Positions 1-9,143 of a DNA stretch of 42,935 bases are shown here, one piece after another; positions within the stretch are counted from its first letter, which is position 1, and every line of letters begins with the position of its first letter. The position numbers and the translations under genes were made by a program. This stretch comes from an uncultured Dehalococcoidia bacterium (lineage in GTDB: Bacteria; Chloroflexota; Dehalococcoidia; Lucifugimonadales; Australimonadaceae), in the NCBI GenBank assembly GCA_937901475.1, contig CALGTL010000142.1, positions 1 to 42,935 of the forward strand, given 5' to 3'. The notes beneath the pieces are model-generated. The model did no database searches. It was not told where the DNA came from and was given only the letters and a program-made list of their open reading frames with translations.

Positions 1-51
1 GCCTTCTAACAAAGGTGGCTGTTTTTACCCGTGCCGGTCATCACTTACTCC

Positions 52-261
52 TTAGCAGCAACCATCCCCACAAGCACAGCCCGCGGCCCCCGCAACAGGG
101 GCAGAGCTAGCACCCACAGCAACACGGGCCGAAAACATCGAGATGGCTCGGTGTGAAGATTCACCGCAGGTAGGGCAACGAGCCCTTTCACCCTTGTCCA
201 TGGAACTGAGCTTTTCGAAGCGCTTGTGACCCTCAGGGCAAACATACTCATAAATGGGCAT
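52..261 (-). CDS. FmdB-family zinc-ribbon regulatory protein
   Basis: MPIYEYVCPEGHKRFEKLSS...CPTCGES is the typical FmdB CxxC-type ribbon. Start placed at the internal ATG (261) rather than the ORF-track start at 300. Cys-rich C-terminus CACGDGCC. Confidence 0.85.
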   Translation of the reverse strand: MPIYEYVCPEGHKRFEKLSSMDKGERARCPTCGESSHRAISMFSARVAVGASSAPVAGAAGCACGDGCC

Positions 262-432
262 CACGATTCTCCTTGCGACGCTACAGTGGAGCGCTAGCAT
301 GGAGCGATTTTAGGCCACGCTATACAACCGGGCAATCCGCACGCAAGATCGTTCAGGTGTTACAAAGTCCGTAAAGGAAGGATTCCCGAAAGACCTTCGT
401 AATCCAGGTGCAAGAAGAGAGGCTGGTATTGC

Positions 433-1161
433 CTACCCGTGAAAGCGATACCCCACATTCCAAACCGTATCTATGAACGTATGGGTTCCGTCTTCAATCT
501 TGCTGCGCAAGCGTCGAACGTGAACATCAACCGTGCGGGTACCACCGAAGTACTGATAGCCCCACACCTGTTCTAGCAACGCTTCGCGACTGTACACGCG
601 ACCAGGGTTAGAAGCTAGGAGCTTGAGCAGCTCATACTCTTTGAACGTCAGAAGTACCGGCTTGTTCGCAACGTAGACATCATAGCGGTCAGGGTCAATG
701 ACCAGATCACCAGCGCTAATGATATTTGCATCAGGAGGCGGAGCCTTATAGTCCAGAAGGCGAGCTATGCGCATCCACAATTCACCCCGATGCCATGGCA
801 CAACAATGACATCATCGGCAACTACTTGTATATTCGGCGCGCTTAACAGGTTCCAAGAAATCGCAGCAATAACTGGCGCTCCGCCAGAAGGGATGTTCTG
901 GGTCGCCCGCTCAATGTCATGGCGATGCGTCTCCGTCAAATCAACAAGCAGCGCATCCGTAGTCGATCCAGCACTACCATTAAAATCGACTGCCTTGAAA
1001 CTAATGCCCTCAGCAGTCAAGCTGCGCTGTAAATCTAAGCTTGGGCCACCAACGACGCCAACAACATAGGGTACCTGGCTCAGCGGAGGCGTTCCCGCCT
1101 CTGCTACCACCAGATTTTCCCTTCCACCGATCCTTTGAGCTCGTCGTAGGTTCTGGTCCAT
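433..1161 (-). CDS. Winged-helix (OmpR/PhoB C-terminal) response regulator with a degenerate receiver domain
   Basis: C-terminal LTFKEYELLKLLASNPGRVYSREALLEQVWGYQYFGGTRTVDVHVRRLRSKIE...TVWNVGYRF is a classic Trans_reg_C domain. The true start may be GTG at 1110, just past the cysM stop. Confidence 0.85.
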   Translation of the reverse strand: MDQNLRRAQRIGGRENLVVAEAGTPPLSQVPYVVGVVGGPSLDLQRSLTAEGISFKAVDFNGSAGSTTDALLVDLTETHRHDIERATQNIPSGGAPVIAAISWNLLSAPNIQVVADDVIVVPWHRGELWMRIARLLDYKAPPPDANIISAGDLVIDPDRYDVYVANKPVLLTFKEYELLKLLASNPGRVYSREALLEQVWGYQYFGGTRTVDVHVRRLRSKIEDGTHTFIDTVWNVGYRFHG

Positions 1162-2039
1162 AAGCCCGTACTCAGATATTTCGAGCCTCCATCCGCGAAG
1201 AGGCAGACGATGTTGGCATTGTCCACACGACTAGCCAGGCGAAGCGCTGCAGCGATCACTGCCCCGGAGGATACTCCAGCGAACACACCCTCGCGACGTA
1301 ATAATTCAGCCGTTCCACGGAAGCTTTCTTCCCCGCTCACCATAATTCTAGAATCCAGCATCTTCAGGTCTAGAATCGGCGGTACAAATCCTTCTTCGAG
1401 GCTCCGTAGTCCCTGAATGCGATCATCGGGCTCTGGAGCCGCAGCGATGATTTCAATTTTCGGGTTATATTCCTTAAGCCTTCGACCGGTTCCCATTAGC
1501 GTACCGCCCGTGCCCAGCCCTGCAACGAAATGGGTGATATCAGGCAAATCCCGGATTATCTCCGGGCCTGTGGAGGCGTAGTGGGCTCCCGGATTCGCAG
1601 CATTGCCATACTGAAACAGCATGAGGTAAGACGAGTCCTTAGCGACGATGTCTTTGGCCATAGCGATAGAGCCGTTAGAGCCCTCTTCACCGGGGGAGTA
1701 GATAATCTCGGCACCGTAGGCACGCAGCAGTTCCGACCGCTCGGGACTCACGTTGTCGGGCATCACTGCTGTAAATCGATAACCAAGGCGGCTAGTAATC
1801 ATCGCCAGCGAAATTCCCGTATTCCCGCTCGTCGGTTCAAGAACAATCCGGCTGGAATCTAAAGAGCCGTCATCAAGGGCTGCCTGAATCATTGCCCTTG
1901 CTATTCGGTCTTTAACCGAGCCGGTGGGGTTGCTCCCTTCAAGCTTAGCAAAGATCCGAACGCCCGGTTTCGAGCTAAACGAAGGTAGTTCAACTAGCGG
2001 CGTTTCACCGATGGACTGGATAAGACTGGAGCTAAGCAT
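1104..2039 (-). CDS. cysM: Cysteine synthase (CysK/CysM family, PLP-dependent)
   Basis: SIGETPLVEL, KLEGSNPTGSVKDRIA, EPTSGNTGISLA and GTGGTLMGTGRRLKE motifs. CysK versus CysM versus O-phosphoserine type cannot be settled by eye. Confidence 0.88.
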   Translation of the reverse strand: MLSSSLIQSIGETPLVELPSFSSKPGVRIFAKLEGSNPTGSVKDRIARAMIQAALDDGSLDSSRIVLEPTSGNTGISLAMITSRLGYRFTAVMPDNVSPERSELLRAYGAEIIYSPGEEGSNGSIAMAKDIVAKDSSYLMLFQYGNAANPGAHYASTGPEIIRDLPDITHFVAGLGTGGTLMGTGRRLKEYNPKIEIIAAAPEPDDRIQGLRSLEEGFVPPILDLKMLDSRIMVSGEESFRGTAELLRREGVFAGVSSGAVIAAALRLASRVDNANIVCLFADGGSKYLSTGLWTRTYDELKGSVEGKIWW

Positions 2040-2066
2040 ATGTGCTCCAGGGCAGGTAGGATGGCA

Positions 2067-2909
2067 TCAGTGAACGGCTACCGCGCCCTCGTCGCCGGGC
2101 AATACCAGGCCACAGAAGACCTCATAATCGACCAGCTCCGTCACGCTCGGTTGGTCGCCACAAAGACTGCACTCAGGATTGCGGCGGGTTCTGACGACAC
2201 GGAATTCCATGCTCAAGGCATCCACCAAAAGCAAGCGGCCGATGAGCGGCTCGCCGATACCCAGAATAACTTTGACAACCTCCGTAGCCTGCAAGCTGCC
2301 CATCGTTCCTGTGAGAGCTCCCAGGACACCTGCTTCCGCGCAATTCGGAACCATCCCGGGAGGGGGGGGCTCCGGGTAAAGGCATCGGTAACACCCCTTA
2401 CCTGGTTCGTAGGTTGTTACCTGCCCGTCGAAAATAAGAATGCTTCCATCCACGAGAGGCTTGTTGTTTAAATAGGCGGCGTCGTTAACCAAGTAACGTG
2501 TGGCGAAGTTGTCTGCTCCATTAACAATGACATCGTACTGAGCGACGAGATCCATTGCGTTCTCCGAATTGATTGGGAATTCGTGAGCGACCACGTTAAC
2601 TTCTGGGTTGTAGCGGGCTAGGGTCAGCTTCGCTGACTCAACCTTTGGCATCCCGATCGTCTCCGTGTTATGGAGTACTTGGCGTTGCAAGTTACTGAGA
2701 TCTACCGTGTCGAAATCCACAAGCCCAATGGTTCCCACTCCCGCAAGCGCGAGGTAAAGTGCCACGGGCCCTCCCAGGCCTCCAGCACCTACAATCAATA
2801 CTTTAGAGTCGATTAACTTCCGCTGTCCTCTACTCCCTATTTCCGGCATGATGATGTGGCGGCTATACCGTCGCACTTGCTCGGGAGTAAGCTGTCCTGC
2901 CGTAGTCAT
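2067..2909 (-). CDS. moeB: MoeB/ThiF/HesA-family adenylyltransferase (E1-like)
   Basis: RYSRHIIMPEIGSRGQRKLIDSKVLIVGAGGLGGPVALYLALAGVGTIGLVDFDTVDLSNLQRQ, with CxxC pairs CYRCLYP and CSLCGD. Confidence 0.9.
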   Translation of the reverse strand: MTTAGQLTPEQVRRYSRHIIMPEIGSRGQRKLIDSKVLIVGAGGLGGPVALYLALAGVGTIGLVDFDTVDLSNLQRQVLHNTETIGMPKVESAKLTLARYNPEVNVVAHEFPINSENAMDLVAQYDVIVNGADNFATRYLVNDAAYLNNKPLVDGSILIFDGQVTTYEPGKGCYRCLYPEPPPPGMVPNCAEAGVLGALTGTMGSLQATEVVKVILGIGEPLIGRLLLVDALSMEFRVVRTRRNPECSLCGDQPSVTELVDYEVFCGLVLPGDEGAVAVH

Positions 2910-3284
2910 GTTTATCCTCCTCGGAATGGGTGCAATTCTTTAATGCATGCGAAACCGCGGCGAAGGCCACTCGCGATTTGTCTTGTTATTGAGATGGTTG
3001 GGCCGCTACATCGTTCAAGAAAGGGTCCGTCCGCTCGCAACGGTGTGCCATCACCAATTAATGTAACGCAGGCACGCATGTGAGGCCAGTGCTTCACTCC
3101 ATCCAAGTGCCCATCACCCATTTACGCCGTCAAGAAAGCAACCACTACAGAAGACCCCAGCCATTTACCCCTAGCCTTGGCTCTCTAGGCCTATTTCTGA
3201 TAGCATTTCTGTTTGGTGCTGCGGAAAACGCCACCTTTACGTTTCATTAGCCGTCCTGCCTGGGACGAAGCTCGGGAGCCTCGC

Positions 3285-3917
3285 ATGGACCAGATCACCG
3301 TTGAAGCACAGCAGCGTACCGCCCTTGGAAAGAAGACCGGAGCGCTTCGCCGTGCCGGCATCACTCCCATTCATCTTTACGGGTCGACCATGGAATCATT
3401 GACGCTGCAAGCAGACACTCCCTCATTGGTTCATGCTCTCAACGACGCCGGGTTTACAACACCGCTTACGGTAAAGGTGGGCTCTGACGAGCACTTCGCC
3501 GTGGTCAAGCAGATTCAAAAACACCCGGTGACTGACCGCGTTTTACACGTGGATTTGTTCGCCATTTCACGAACCGAGCGGATTCATGCCTCTGTGCCTC
3601 TCCTATTTGAAGGAGAGGCACTCGCAGCCAGGGAAGAAGGAGCCCAGCTCGCAGAAGATCTTCACGAAATCATGATTGAGGCCGTCGCGCTCGAGATGCC
3701 ACACTCCTTAACTGTCGATCTTTCGCCACTAACTACCCTCGACTCCGTGATTCATGCCGCTGATGTTTCATTGCCATTGAACGTAACGCTAGTGACCGAC
3801 CCTACGGCAATTGTCGCTCGTATTGCGCACCGACGGCTCAACGACGGTGGGTCGGCTGGTACCGATGCAGGCGATTCTATAAACGCCACAACTCCCGGGT
3901 CTACTGGAAGCGCGTAA
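3285..3917 (+). CDS. rplY: 50S ribosomal protein L25 (Ctc family, bL25)
   Basis: MDQITVEAQQRTALGKKTGALRRAGITPIHLYG... followed by FAVVKQIQKHPVTDRVLHVDLFAIS. Start moved to ATG 3285. Confidence 0.9.
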   Translation: MDQITVEAQQRTALGKKTGALRRAGITPIHLYGSTMESLTLQADTPSLVHALNDAGFTTPLTVKVGSDEHFAVVKQIQKHPVTDRVLHVDLFAISRTERIHASVPLLFEGEALAAREEGAQLAEDLHEIMIEAVALEMPHSLTVDLSPLTTLDSVIHAADVSLPLNVTLVTDPTAIVARIAHRRLNDGGSAGTDAGDSINATTPGSTGSA

Positions 3918-3921
3918 AATT

Positions 3922-4869
3922 CTACGAAGGAAGGGTTGTCCCGATAAAGTGAGGGTGACCTCGAACGAAATCGGTCGCAGCCATTGGTTTGCCCCCAGCA
4001 AGCTGCACTTTGTTCAACACCAAGAATCCTTTACCCGTCGATACGGCGACCTCATTCCGTTCAAACACCACTGTACCAGGAACCCCTTCGCCCGGCTCCA
4101 AAACCGTTCCCCACAATATGTCGAGCCGTTCTCCACGATACGTAGTTGCCGTTCCCGGCCATGGATCAAAGGCACGAATGTGTCGTTCAAGATCAACCGC
4201 AGATAAGCCCCAGTCCAAAAGTCCCTCTTTCTTCTTGAAGCGCTTGATAAGCGTTGCACCATCTGTTGCCTGAGGCTTTGGAATGAGGCTGCCCTCTAAG
4301 TAGGCGGGGAGTATGTTGGTAAGCATTCGGGCGCCAAGAAGGAAGAGGTCCTGCGTTAGACCCGGAGCTCGCTCCGCTCCCGTCAGGGAGACTTCCTCCA
4401 TCGCTAGCACGTCCCCCGTATCCAATCCTTTGTCCATTTTCATGATGGTGGTGCCTGTTGTTAGGTCTCCAGCCAAGATTGCACCAGCCACCGGTGAAGC
4501 TCCACGATGACGCGGCAGCAAGGAAGGATGGACATTGACGGCCCCATGGTTCGGTCCCAAAACGAAACTCTCTGGTAGCAATAGCCCATAAGCGGCTAGC
4601 ACTACAAGGTCTGCGCCAAGTTCTGTAAAGCGAGACTTCTCTTCGTCGTTAGTGACACGGGAAGGCGTCAGCACTTCCATACCTCGGACCTGTGCGTATT
4701 CCTTAATGGGCGATGCCAAAAGCCTGCGGCCACGGCCCGCAGGGCGGTCAGCGGCGGCATAGACAGCGACAATCTCTCCGCCGAGTTCGGACGCTGCACG
4801 CTCAGTCGAAGCAAGGATTGGGATTACAAAGCTCGGCGAGCCCATGAACACGATGCGTAATGAGGCCAT
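3922..4869 (-). CDS. fmt: Methionyl-tRNA formyltransferase
   Basis: MASLRIVFMGSPSFVIPIL, NVHPSLLPRHRGASPVAGAILAGD and TGTTIMKMDKGLDTGD. Start moved to ATG at 4869; the upstream extension to 5022 is not Fmt-like. Confidence 0.93.
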   Translation of the reverse strand: MASLRIVFMGSPSFVIPILASTERAASELGGEIVAVYAAADRPAGRGRRLLASPIKEYAQVRGMEVLTPSRVTNDEEKSRFTELGADLVVLAAYGLLLPESFVLGPNHGAVNVHPSLLPRHRGASPVAGAILAGDLTTGTTIMKMDKGLDTGDVLAMEEVSLTGAERAPGLTQDLFLLGARMLTNILPAYLEGSLIPKPQATDGATLIKRFKKKEGLLDWGLSAVDLERHIRAFDPWPGTATTYRGERLDILWGTVLEPGEGVPGTVVFERNEVAVSTGKGFLVLNKVQLAGGKPMAATDFVRGHPHFIGTTLPS

Positions 4870-5133
4870 GAAGCGATGATACAGCGTGTTGCACCCAAGG
4901 CTGAATAACCTACCGGTCCCCATGAAAGGCTTCGCGACCTCCCTTAAGGGTCGAATGGGAAAATGCAAGAGGAAAAGGCCTTGAGATTTGCCCCAATTCT
5001 GCACTGCTCTCTCACTGTACAAGCATGGTAATGTCCACTAGTGCTGCAGGGTGGGGAGCCCGCAGAATCACACTCGGCCCGCTGGCGCGCGGCCATTGAT
5101 TTTGACCTTTCAACTTAATTCCGGAGTTTCTCG

Positions 5134-6489
5134 GTGCCTGTCGACACGTCTGCTCGCCAAACATGGGAAGCGGTATTGGGTCGCCTACAACTGCAGGTCA
5201 CAAAGCCTAGTTTTGACACTTGGCTGCGCGACACCGTTGGGGTCGACATAAACGATCAGTCTTTGACCGTTGCAGTACCCACATCATTCGCTGCTGAATG
5301 GCTCGAACGGCGGATGCACGCTCTTATCGAAGATGCCGTAAACGCCATCAGCGGGTACCCCATGACGGTATCCTTTAAGGTCGGGGAGGGCATTCCCGTG
5401 AATGGCCTTACCTATTCCTCCGTAATACCAGCCCCTCCAGCAAAAGCTATTGCCTCGGACGTTCCGGCAACTGACTCACCTCTAAATCCTCACTACACAT
5501 TCGATTCTTTCATCGTTGGCGGGTCCAATCAGCTTGCCTATGCAGCTTCAATGGCTGTCGCAGATGCTCCTGGGGCTGCGTACAACCCCCTCTTCCTCTA
5601 CGGTGCCGTTGGTCTAGGTAAAACGCATCTACTTCAAGCCATTGGCGCTCGCGCACGTAATGCTGGCCGTCGTGTTGCGTACGTTACTTGTGAGCAATTC
5701 ACCAACGAGTTTCTTTCGGCTATCAAGGATCGCCGAACGGAATCCTTTCGCGCTCGTTACCGTAGCGCCGATCTTCTTCTAATTGACGATATCCAGTTCA
5801 TCTCAGGCAAGGAAGGCACCCAGGAAGGCTTCTTCCATACCTTCAATGCACTACATGATTCAGGCCGCCAAATTGTTTTAACCTGTGATAGACCTCCATC
5901 TGCATTGCCTTTACTTGAAGAACGACTCCGCTCTCGCTTTGAATGGGGCTTACTTGCAGATATAGGGCAACCGTCTCTTGAGACCCGTATCGCTATGGTC
6001 ACCTCGTTTGCTAACGATGCGCCTGTTGCCGTTCCGCGTGAGGTCATCGATTTCATCGCAGACCGTACTCCTAGTAATGTCCGCTTATTGCAAGGAGGAC
6101 TAAACCGAGTCACTGCAATGGCTTACTTCACTAATACCCCTGTCACCATAGAGCTAGCACAAACGGCTCTCGGAATAGTCGCTGCTCAAGATGTTGGTAA
6201 CGCCTCTCCAAAAGAAGTGATAGCAGCCATTGCTTCACACTTCAATTTGACTCAAGGAGCGCTTGTCAGCGGGCGGCGAGACAAAAAAGTTGCAAGTGCC
6301 CGCCAAATTGCTATGTATGTATTAAATACACAATACAAACTTTCCACTGATGAAATTGGGACCGCATTAGGTGGTCGCGATCGCACAACTGTTATCTATA
6401 GTGTCAAAAAAGTTGCTAAACGACTCGCATCTGATTCGTCTTTTGCTAATGACATAGCACCCTTCCTTAAATCATTCGCTAATAACTGA
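5134..6489 (+). CDS. dnaA: Chromosomal replication initiator protein DnaA
   Basis: GTG start. Walker A GAVGLGKTHLLQAI, Walker B LLLIDDIQFI, SRFEWGLLADIGQP, and C-terminal ARQIAMYVLNTQYKLSTDEIGTALGGRDRTTVIYSVKKV. Confidence 0.95.
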   Translation: MPVDTSARQTWEAVLGRLQLQVTKPSFDTWLRDTVGVDINDQSLTVAVPTSFAAEWLERRMHALIEDAVNAISGYPMTVSFKVGEGIPVNGLTYSSVIPAPPAKAIASDVPATDSPLNPHYTFDSFIVGGSNQLAYAASMAVADAPGAAYNPLFLYGAVGLGKTHLLQAIGARARNAGRRVAYVTCEQFTNEFLSAIKDRRTESFRARYRSADLLLIDDIQFISGKEGTQEGFFHTFNALHDSGRQIVLTCDRPPSALPLLEERLRSRFEWGLLADIGQPSLETRIAMVTSFANDAPVAVPREVIDFIADRTPSNVRLLQGGLNRVTAMAYFTNTPVTIELAQTALGIVAAQDVGNASPKEVIAAIASHFNLTQGALVSGRRDKKVASARQIAMYVLNTQYKLSTDEIGTALGGRDRTTVIYSVKKVAKRLASDSSFANDIAPFLKSFANN

Positions 6490-6645
6490 TCCATCCCTTG
6501 ACCTTTTTATCCCTCTTACCAACAAGGTTCTATTAGGCCACGACCACTCAAACTCATGTTGTTAGTAAAACTCTATTCAACAAAGAGCCTTACTATTACT
6601 GTTAGGGAATAGTCCTATCCATTCATTAAGTTAAGAAGTTAAGAA
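6490..6645. other. Putative replication origin region (oriC/DUE candidate) between dnaA and obg
   Basis: AT-rich intergenic region (hand count about 34% GC over 6481-6660). The C-over-G strand bias flips to G-over-C here. TTAAG repeats at 6626-6630, 6631-6635 and 6639-6643. On the minus strand, TAATAGTAA at 6590-6598 resembles DnaA-trio spacing. No perfect TTATCCACA seen. Confidence 0.5.
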
Positions 6646-7914
6646 TTGTTAGATAACAAACATCTCCAAATGCGAGCAGGAAAAGGTGGCAATGGCGCTA
6701 TCTCTTTTCTTCATGAACCTTATAAACCACGAGGGGGACCAGATGGTGGCGATGGCGGATGGGGAGGAACCATTTATTTGCTTCCTCGAAGCGGGGTAAG
6801 CACTCTGGGCCACCTGCATCGTCAATTCAAAATATATGCAGATGATGGAAAGAATGGCGGTGGTAGGGACAAGACAGGTAAAAAGGGCAAAGATACAACA
6901 CTTGAAGTGCCTTTAGGCACAATGGTTTGGCAAGAAAGTGAAGACGGCGGAAGAGATCAAATTGTAGATTTGGTCGTACCTAATCGAAAAGTTGCGATCG
7001 CTAGAGGTGGAGCCCCGGGCCGTGGTAATCACCGCTTTGTAACGTCAATTAATCAGGAGCCCTTGTTAGCGGAGGCAGGGGAATACGGCCGAGAGATGTT
7101 AATTTTTCTTGAAGTAAAGGTTCTGGGAGATGTTGCCCTTGTCGGGTCGCCGAACGCAGGGAAATCGACGTTACTTTCCGTCATTTCCAGGGCAAGGCCT
7201 AAGATTGCGGATTATCCCTTTACGACGATTGAGCCTGTTTTGGGGATGGTCTACAGGAAGGGCCGTGAGTTGGTTTTTGTAGATGTCCCTGGATTGATTG
7301 AAGGTGCTAGTGAGGGCAAAGGGCTCGGACTTGAGTTTCTTAGACATACTGAGCGTGTTCGTGTGTTAGTGCATTTAGTCGACGGAACGGTAGAGAACGT
7401 TGGAGAGGAATACCTACGGGTTGCAAAAGAGCTAGCTGCATATCCCGGAGCACTTGATAACAAGCCAATAGTTCCAGTACTCAATAAAATTGATATACCC
7501 GAAGTACGAGAGCAACTTGCTGAGAAGATGGCCGAGCTTGAGAAAGCTAGTGGCCAACCTCCTAGTAAGCTTTCCGGGGTGACAGGAGAGGGTCTCGATG
7601 AACTGCTGGATCGCGTGTTGCCGTTAATCCCTGTAGCGGACGAAGCAGAAACTGAATTGGCCGAAGTTGAAGTTATCGAAGAGGCGCCGCCGCGGCGCTC
7701 ACAAGTGTGGATTGACCGGGATGAAGAGACGTTTGTTGTGTCATGTAAGCCGTTGGAGCGTTTTGTACCGATGGTCCGCTTCAATGATTGGCGGGCTCGT
7801 ATGCAGTTTCACGCAGAGATGGAGCGCTTCGGGGTAATCTCAGCGCTGGAGACAGCCGGGGTCAAAGCAGGGGACGTAGTGCGAATAGCTAATCGCGAAT
7901 TGGTGTGGGACTGA
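6646..7914 (+). CDS. obg: GTPase Obg/CgtA
   Basis: Obg domain AGKGGNGAISFLHEPYKPRGGPDGGDGGWGG, G1 GSPNAGKSTLLSVIS, G3 DVPGLIEGASEGKGLG, NKID, and a C-terminal OCT-like domain. TTG start is tentative. Confidence 0.95.
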   Translation: MLDNKHLQMRAGKGGNGAISFLHEPYKPRGGPDGGDGGWGGTIYLLPRSGVSTLGHLHRQFKIYADDGKNGGGRDKTGKKGKDTTLEVPLGTMVWQESEDGGRDQIVDLVVPNRKVAIARGGAPGRGNHRFVTSINQEPLLAEAGEYGREMLIFLEVKVLGDVALVGSPNAGKSTLLSVISRARPKIADYPFTTIEPVLGMVYRKGRELVFVDVPGLIEGASEGKGLGLEFLRHTERVRVLVHLVDGTVENVGEEYLRVAKELAAYPGALDNKPIVPVLNKIDIPEVREQLAEKMAELEKASGQPPSKLSGVTGEGLDELLDRVLPLIPVADEAETELAEVEVIEEAPPRRSQVWIDRDEETFVVSCKPLERFVPMVRFNDWRARMQFHAEMERFGVISALETAGVKAGDVVRIANRELVWD

Positions 7915-8514
7915 ATGCGTCGCGGGATTTTCGGGGGCACGTTCGACCCCATCCACATGGGCCATTTGATTCTTGCTCAAGAGGTGCATTGGCGTCTGGG
8001 GCTTGATGAGGTGTGGTTTATGCCCACGGGCGAGCCTTGGATGAAGCGCGGACAGAGCCTGACGAGTAAAGAGCACCGTAAAGCGATGGTGGAGTTAGCA
8101 ATCGCAGGTAACAAGGGATTTAAGTTAAGTACGATAGAAATGGACCGGCCAAGGGAAACCTATACCGTGGATACGCTGGAAGAGTTACACCAAGGTGAAA
8201 TGCAACATGATGAGGTGTTGTTCATCATGGGGCTGGATACATTGCACAATATGCACAAATGGAAAGCGCCGGGGCGAGTATTGGAACTAGTGCAACTTGT
8301 GGTTGCCTTACGACCCGGCGAAGGAGACCTAGACCTGAAAGCTCTAAGGGCCATCGATTCATCAGTGGCGGAGCGGTTGATGACGGTGGATCTGCCGTTG
8401 ATTGAAATCAGCGGAACGGAGTTACGTCATCGTGTGACAGCAGGTCAGCCCTATCGCTATTTAGTACCAGATGCGGTTGGTGACTACATAGAGACACATG
8501 GGCTTTATCGATAA
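7915..8514 (+). CDS. nadD: Nicotinate-nucleotide adenylyltransferase
   Basis: GIFGGTFDPIHMGHLILAQE, FMPTGEPWMK and ISGTELRHRV. Abuts the obg stop. Confidence 0.93.
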   Translation: MRRGIFGGTFDPIHMGHLILAQEVHWRLGLDEVWFMPTGEPWMKRGQSLTSKEHRKAMVELAIAGNKGFKLSTIEMDRPRETYTVDTLEELHQGEMQHDEVLFIMGLDTLHNMHKWKAPGRVLELVQLVVALRPGEGDLDLKALRAIDSSVAERLMTVDLPLIEISGTELRHRVTAGQPYRYLVPDAVGDYIETHGLYR

Positions 8515-8533
8515 GCCCTCCTAAGGAGCGATT

Positions 8534-9112
8534 ATGGCAACTAACAGAGCAAATGAAGAGATGCCCAAGCGCATCCTTGAACTCTGCAATGAGCTAGAGG
8601 CATTGAGGTTCGGGGACTTTACATTAACGTCAGGTGAAAAAAGTAAATACTACTTTGATGGCCGGCTATTAACGTTGTCGCCGGAAGGCTCTAACGCTGT
8701 AGCGCAGGTAATTCTCCCAGCGATTCGAAAGTCTGGAGCAGAAGCTGTAGGTGGTCCTGCGGTTGCAGCGGTACCAATGGTGACCGGGATTGCAATGCAT
8801 AGTGCTTTGGATGGAGGTCGGCAAGTGCCTGCATTCTTCGTGCGTCCACAGCCCAAAGAGCACGGCATGGGTAAGCTCATCGAAGGGCCTCTGCCTGCGG
8901 GCGTTCCCGTGGCAATCGTCGATGATGCGTGCTCAACGGCAGGTTCGCTCTACTTGGCCATTCGAGCGGCAGAAGAGGCTGGTCATAAGGTAGTCTTTGT
9001 GGGTTGCATCCTAGATCGTAACCAAGGGGGTAGCGAGCGCCTGCGCAGCGATGGTTACGACCTTTTCTCAATACTCAAAGGCGATGTTGATGGGAAAGTA
9101 GGCACGAGCTAG
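8534..9112 (+). CDS. pyrE: Orotate phosphoribosyltransferase
   Basis: FGDFTLTSGEKSKYYFDGRLLTLSPEG, PRTase motif VPVAIVDDACSTAGSL, RBS aaggag upstream. Confidence 0.9.
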   Translation: MATNRANEEMPKRILELCNELEALRFGDFTLTSGEKSKYYFDGRLLTLSPEGSNAVAQVILPAIRKSGAEAVGGPAVAAVPMVTGIAMHSALDGGRQVPAFFVRPQPKEHGMGKLIEGPLPAGVPVAIVDDACSTAGSLYLAIRAAEEAGHKVVFVGCILDRNQGGSERLRSDGYDLFSILKGDVDGKVGTS

Positions 9113-9143
9113 CTTTCACCTTGATCGTTCAGTGAGAGAGAGC

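Noticed and set aside
2040-2471. 143-aa plus-strand ORF
   Set aside because: Antisense to the moeB C-terminal region; no domain resemblance.
2912-3121. 69-aa minus-strand ORF upstream of moeB ending in GG, considered as a ThiS/MoaD/CysO-like carrier
   Set aside because: The terminal Gly-Gly is encoded by the moeB Shine-Dalgarno (GGAGGA), and the rest of the peptide shows no beta-grasp/ThiS-like sequence.
3123-3284. Possible riboswitch or leader structure before L25
   Set aside because: Only short imperfect inverted repeats visible; no recognisable class.
4870-5022. N-terminal extension of fmt
   Set aside because: Fmt homology begins at MASLRIVFMGSP; the upstream peptide is not Fmt-like.
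7251-7784. 177-aa minus-strand ORF opposite obg
   Set aside because: Ser/Thr-rich low-complexity translation, antisense to a clear Obg GTPase.
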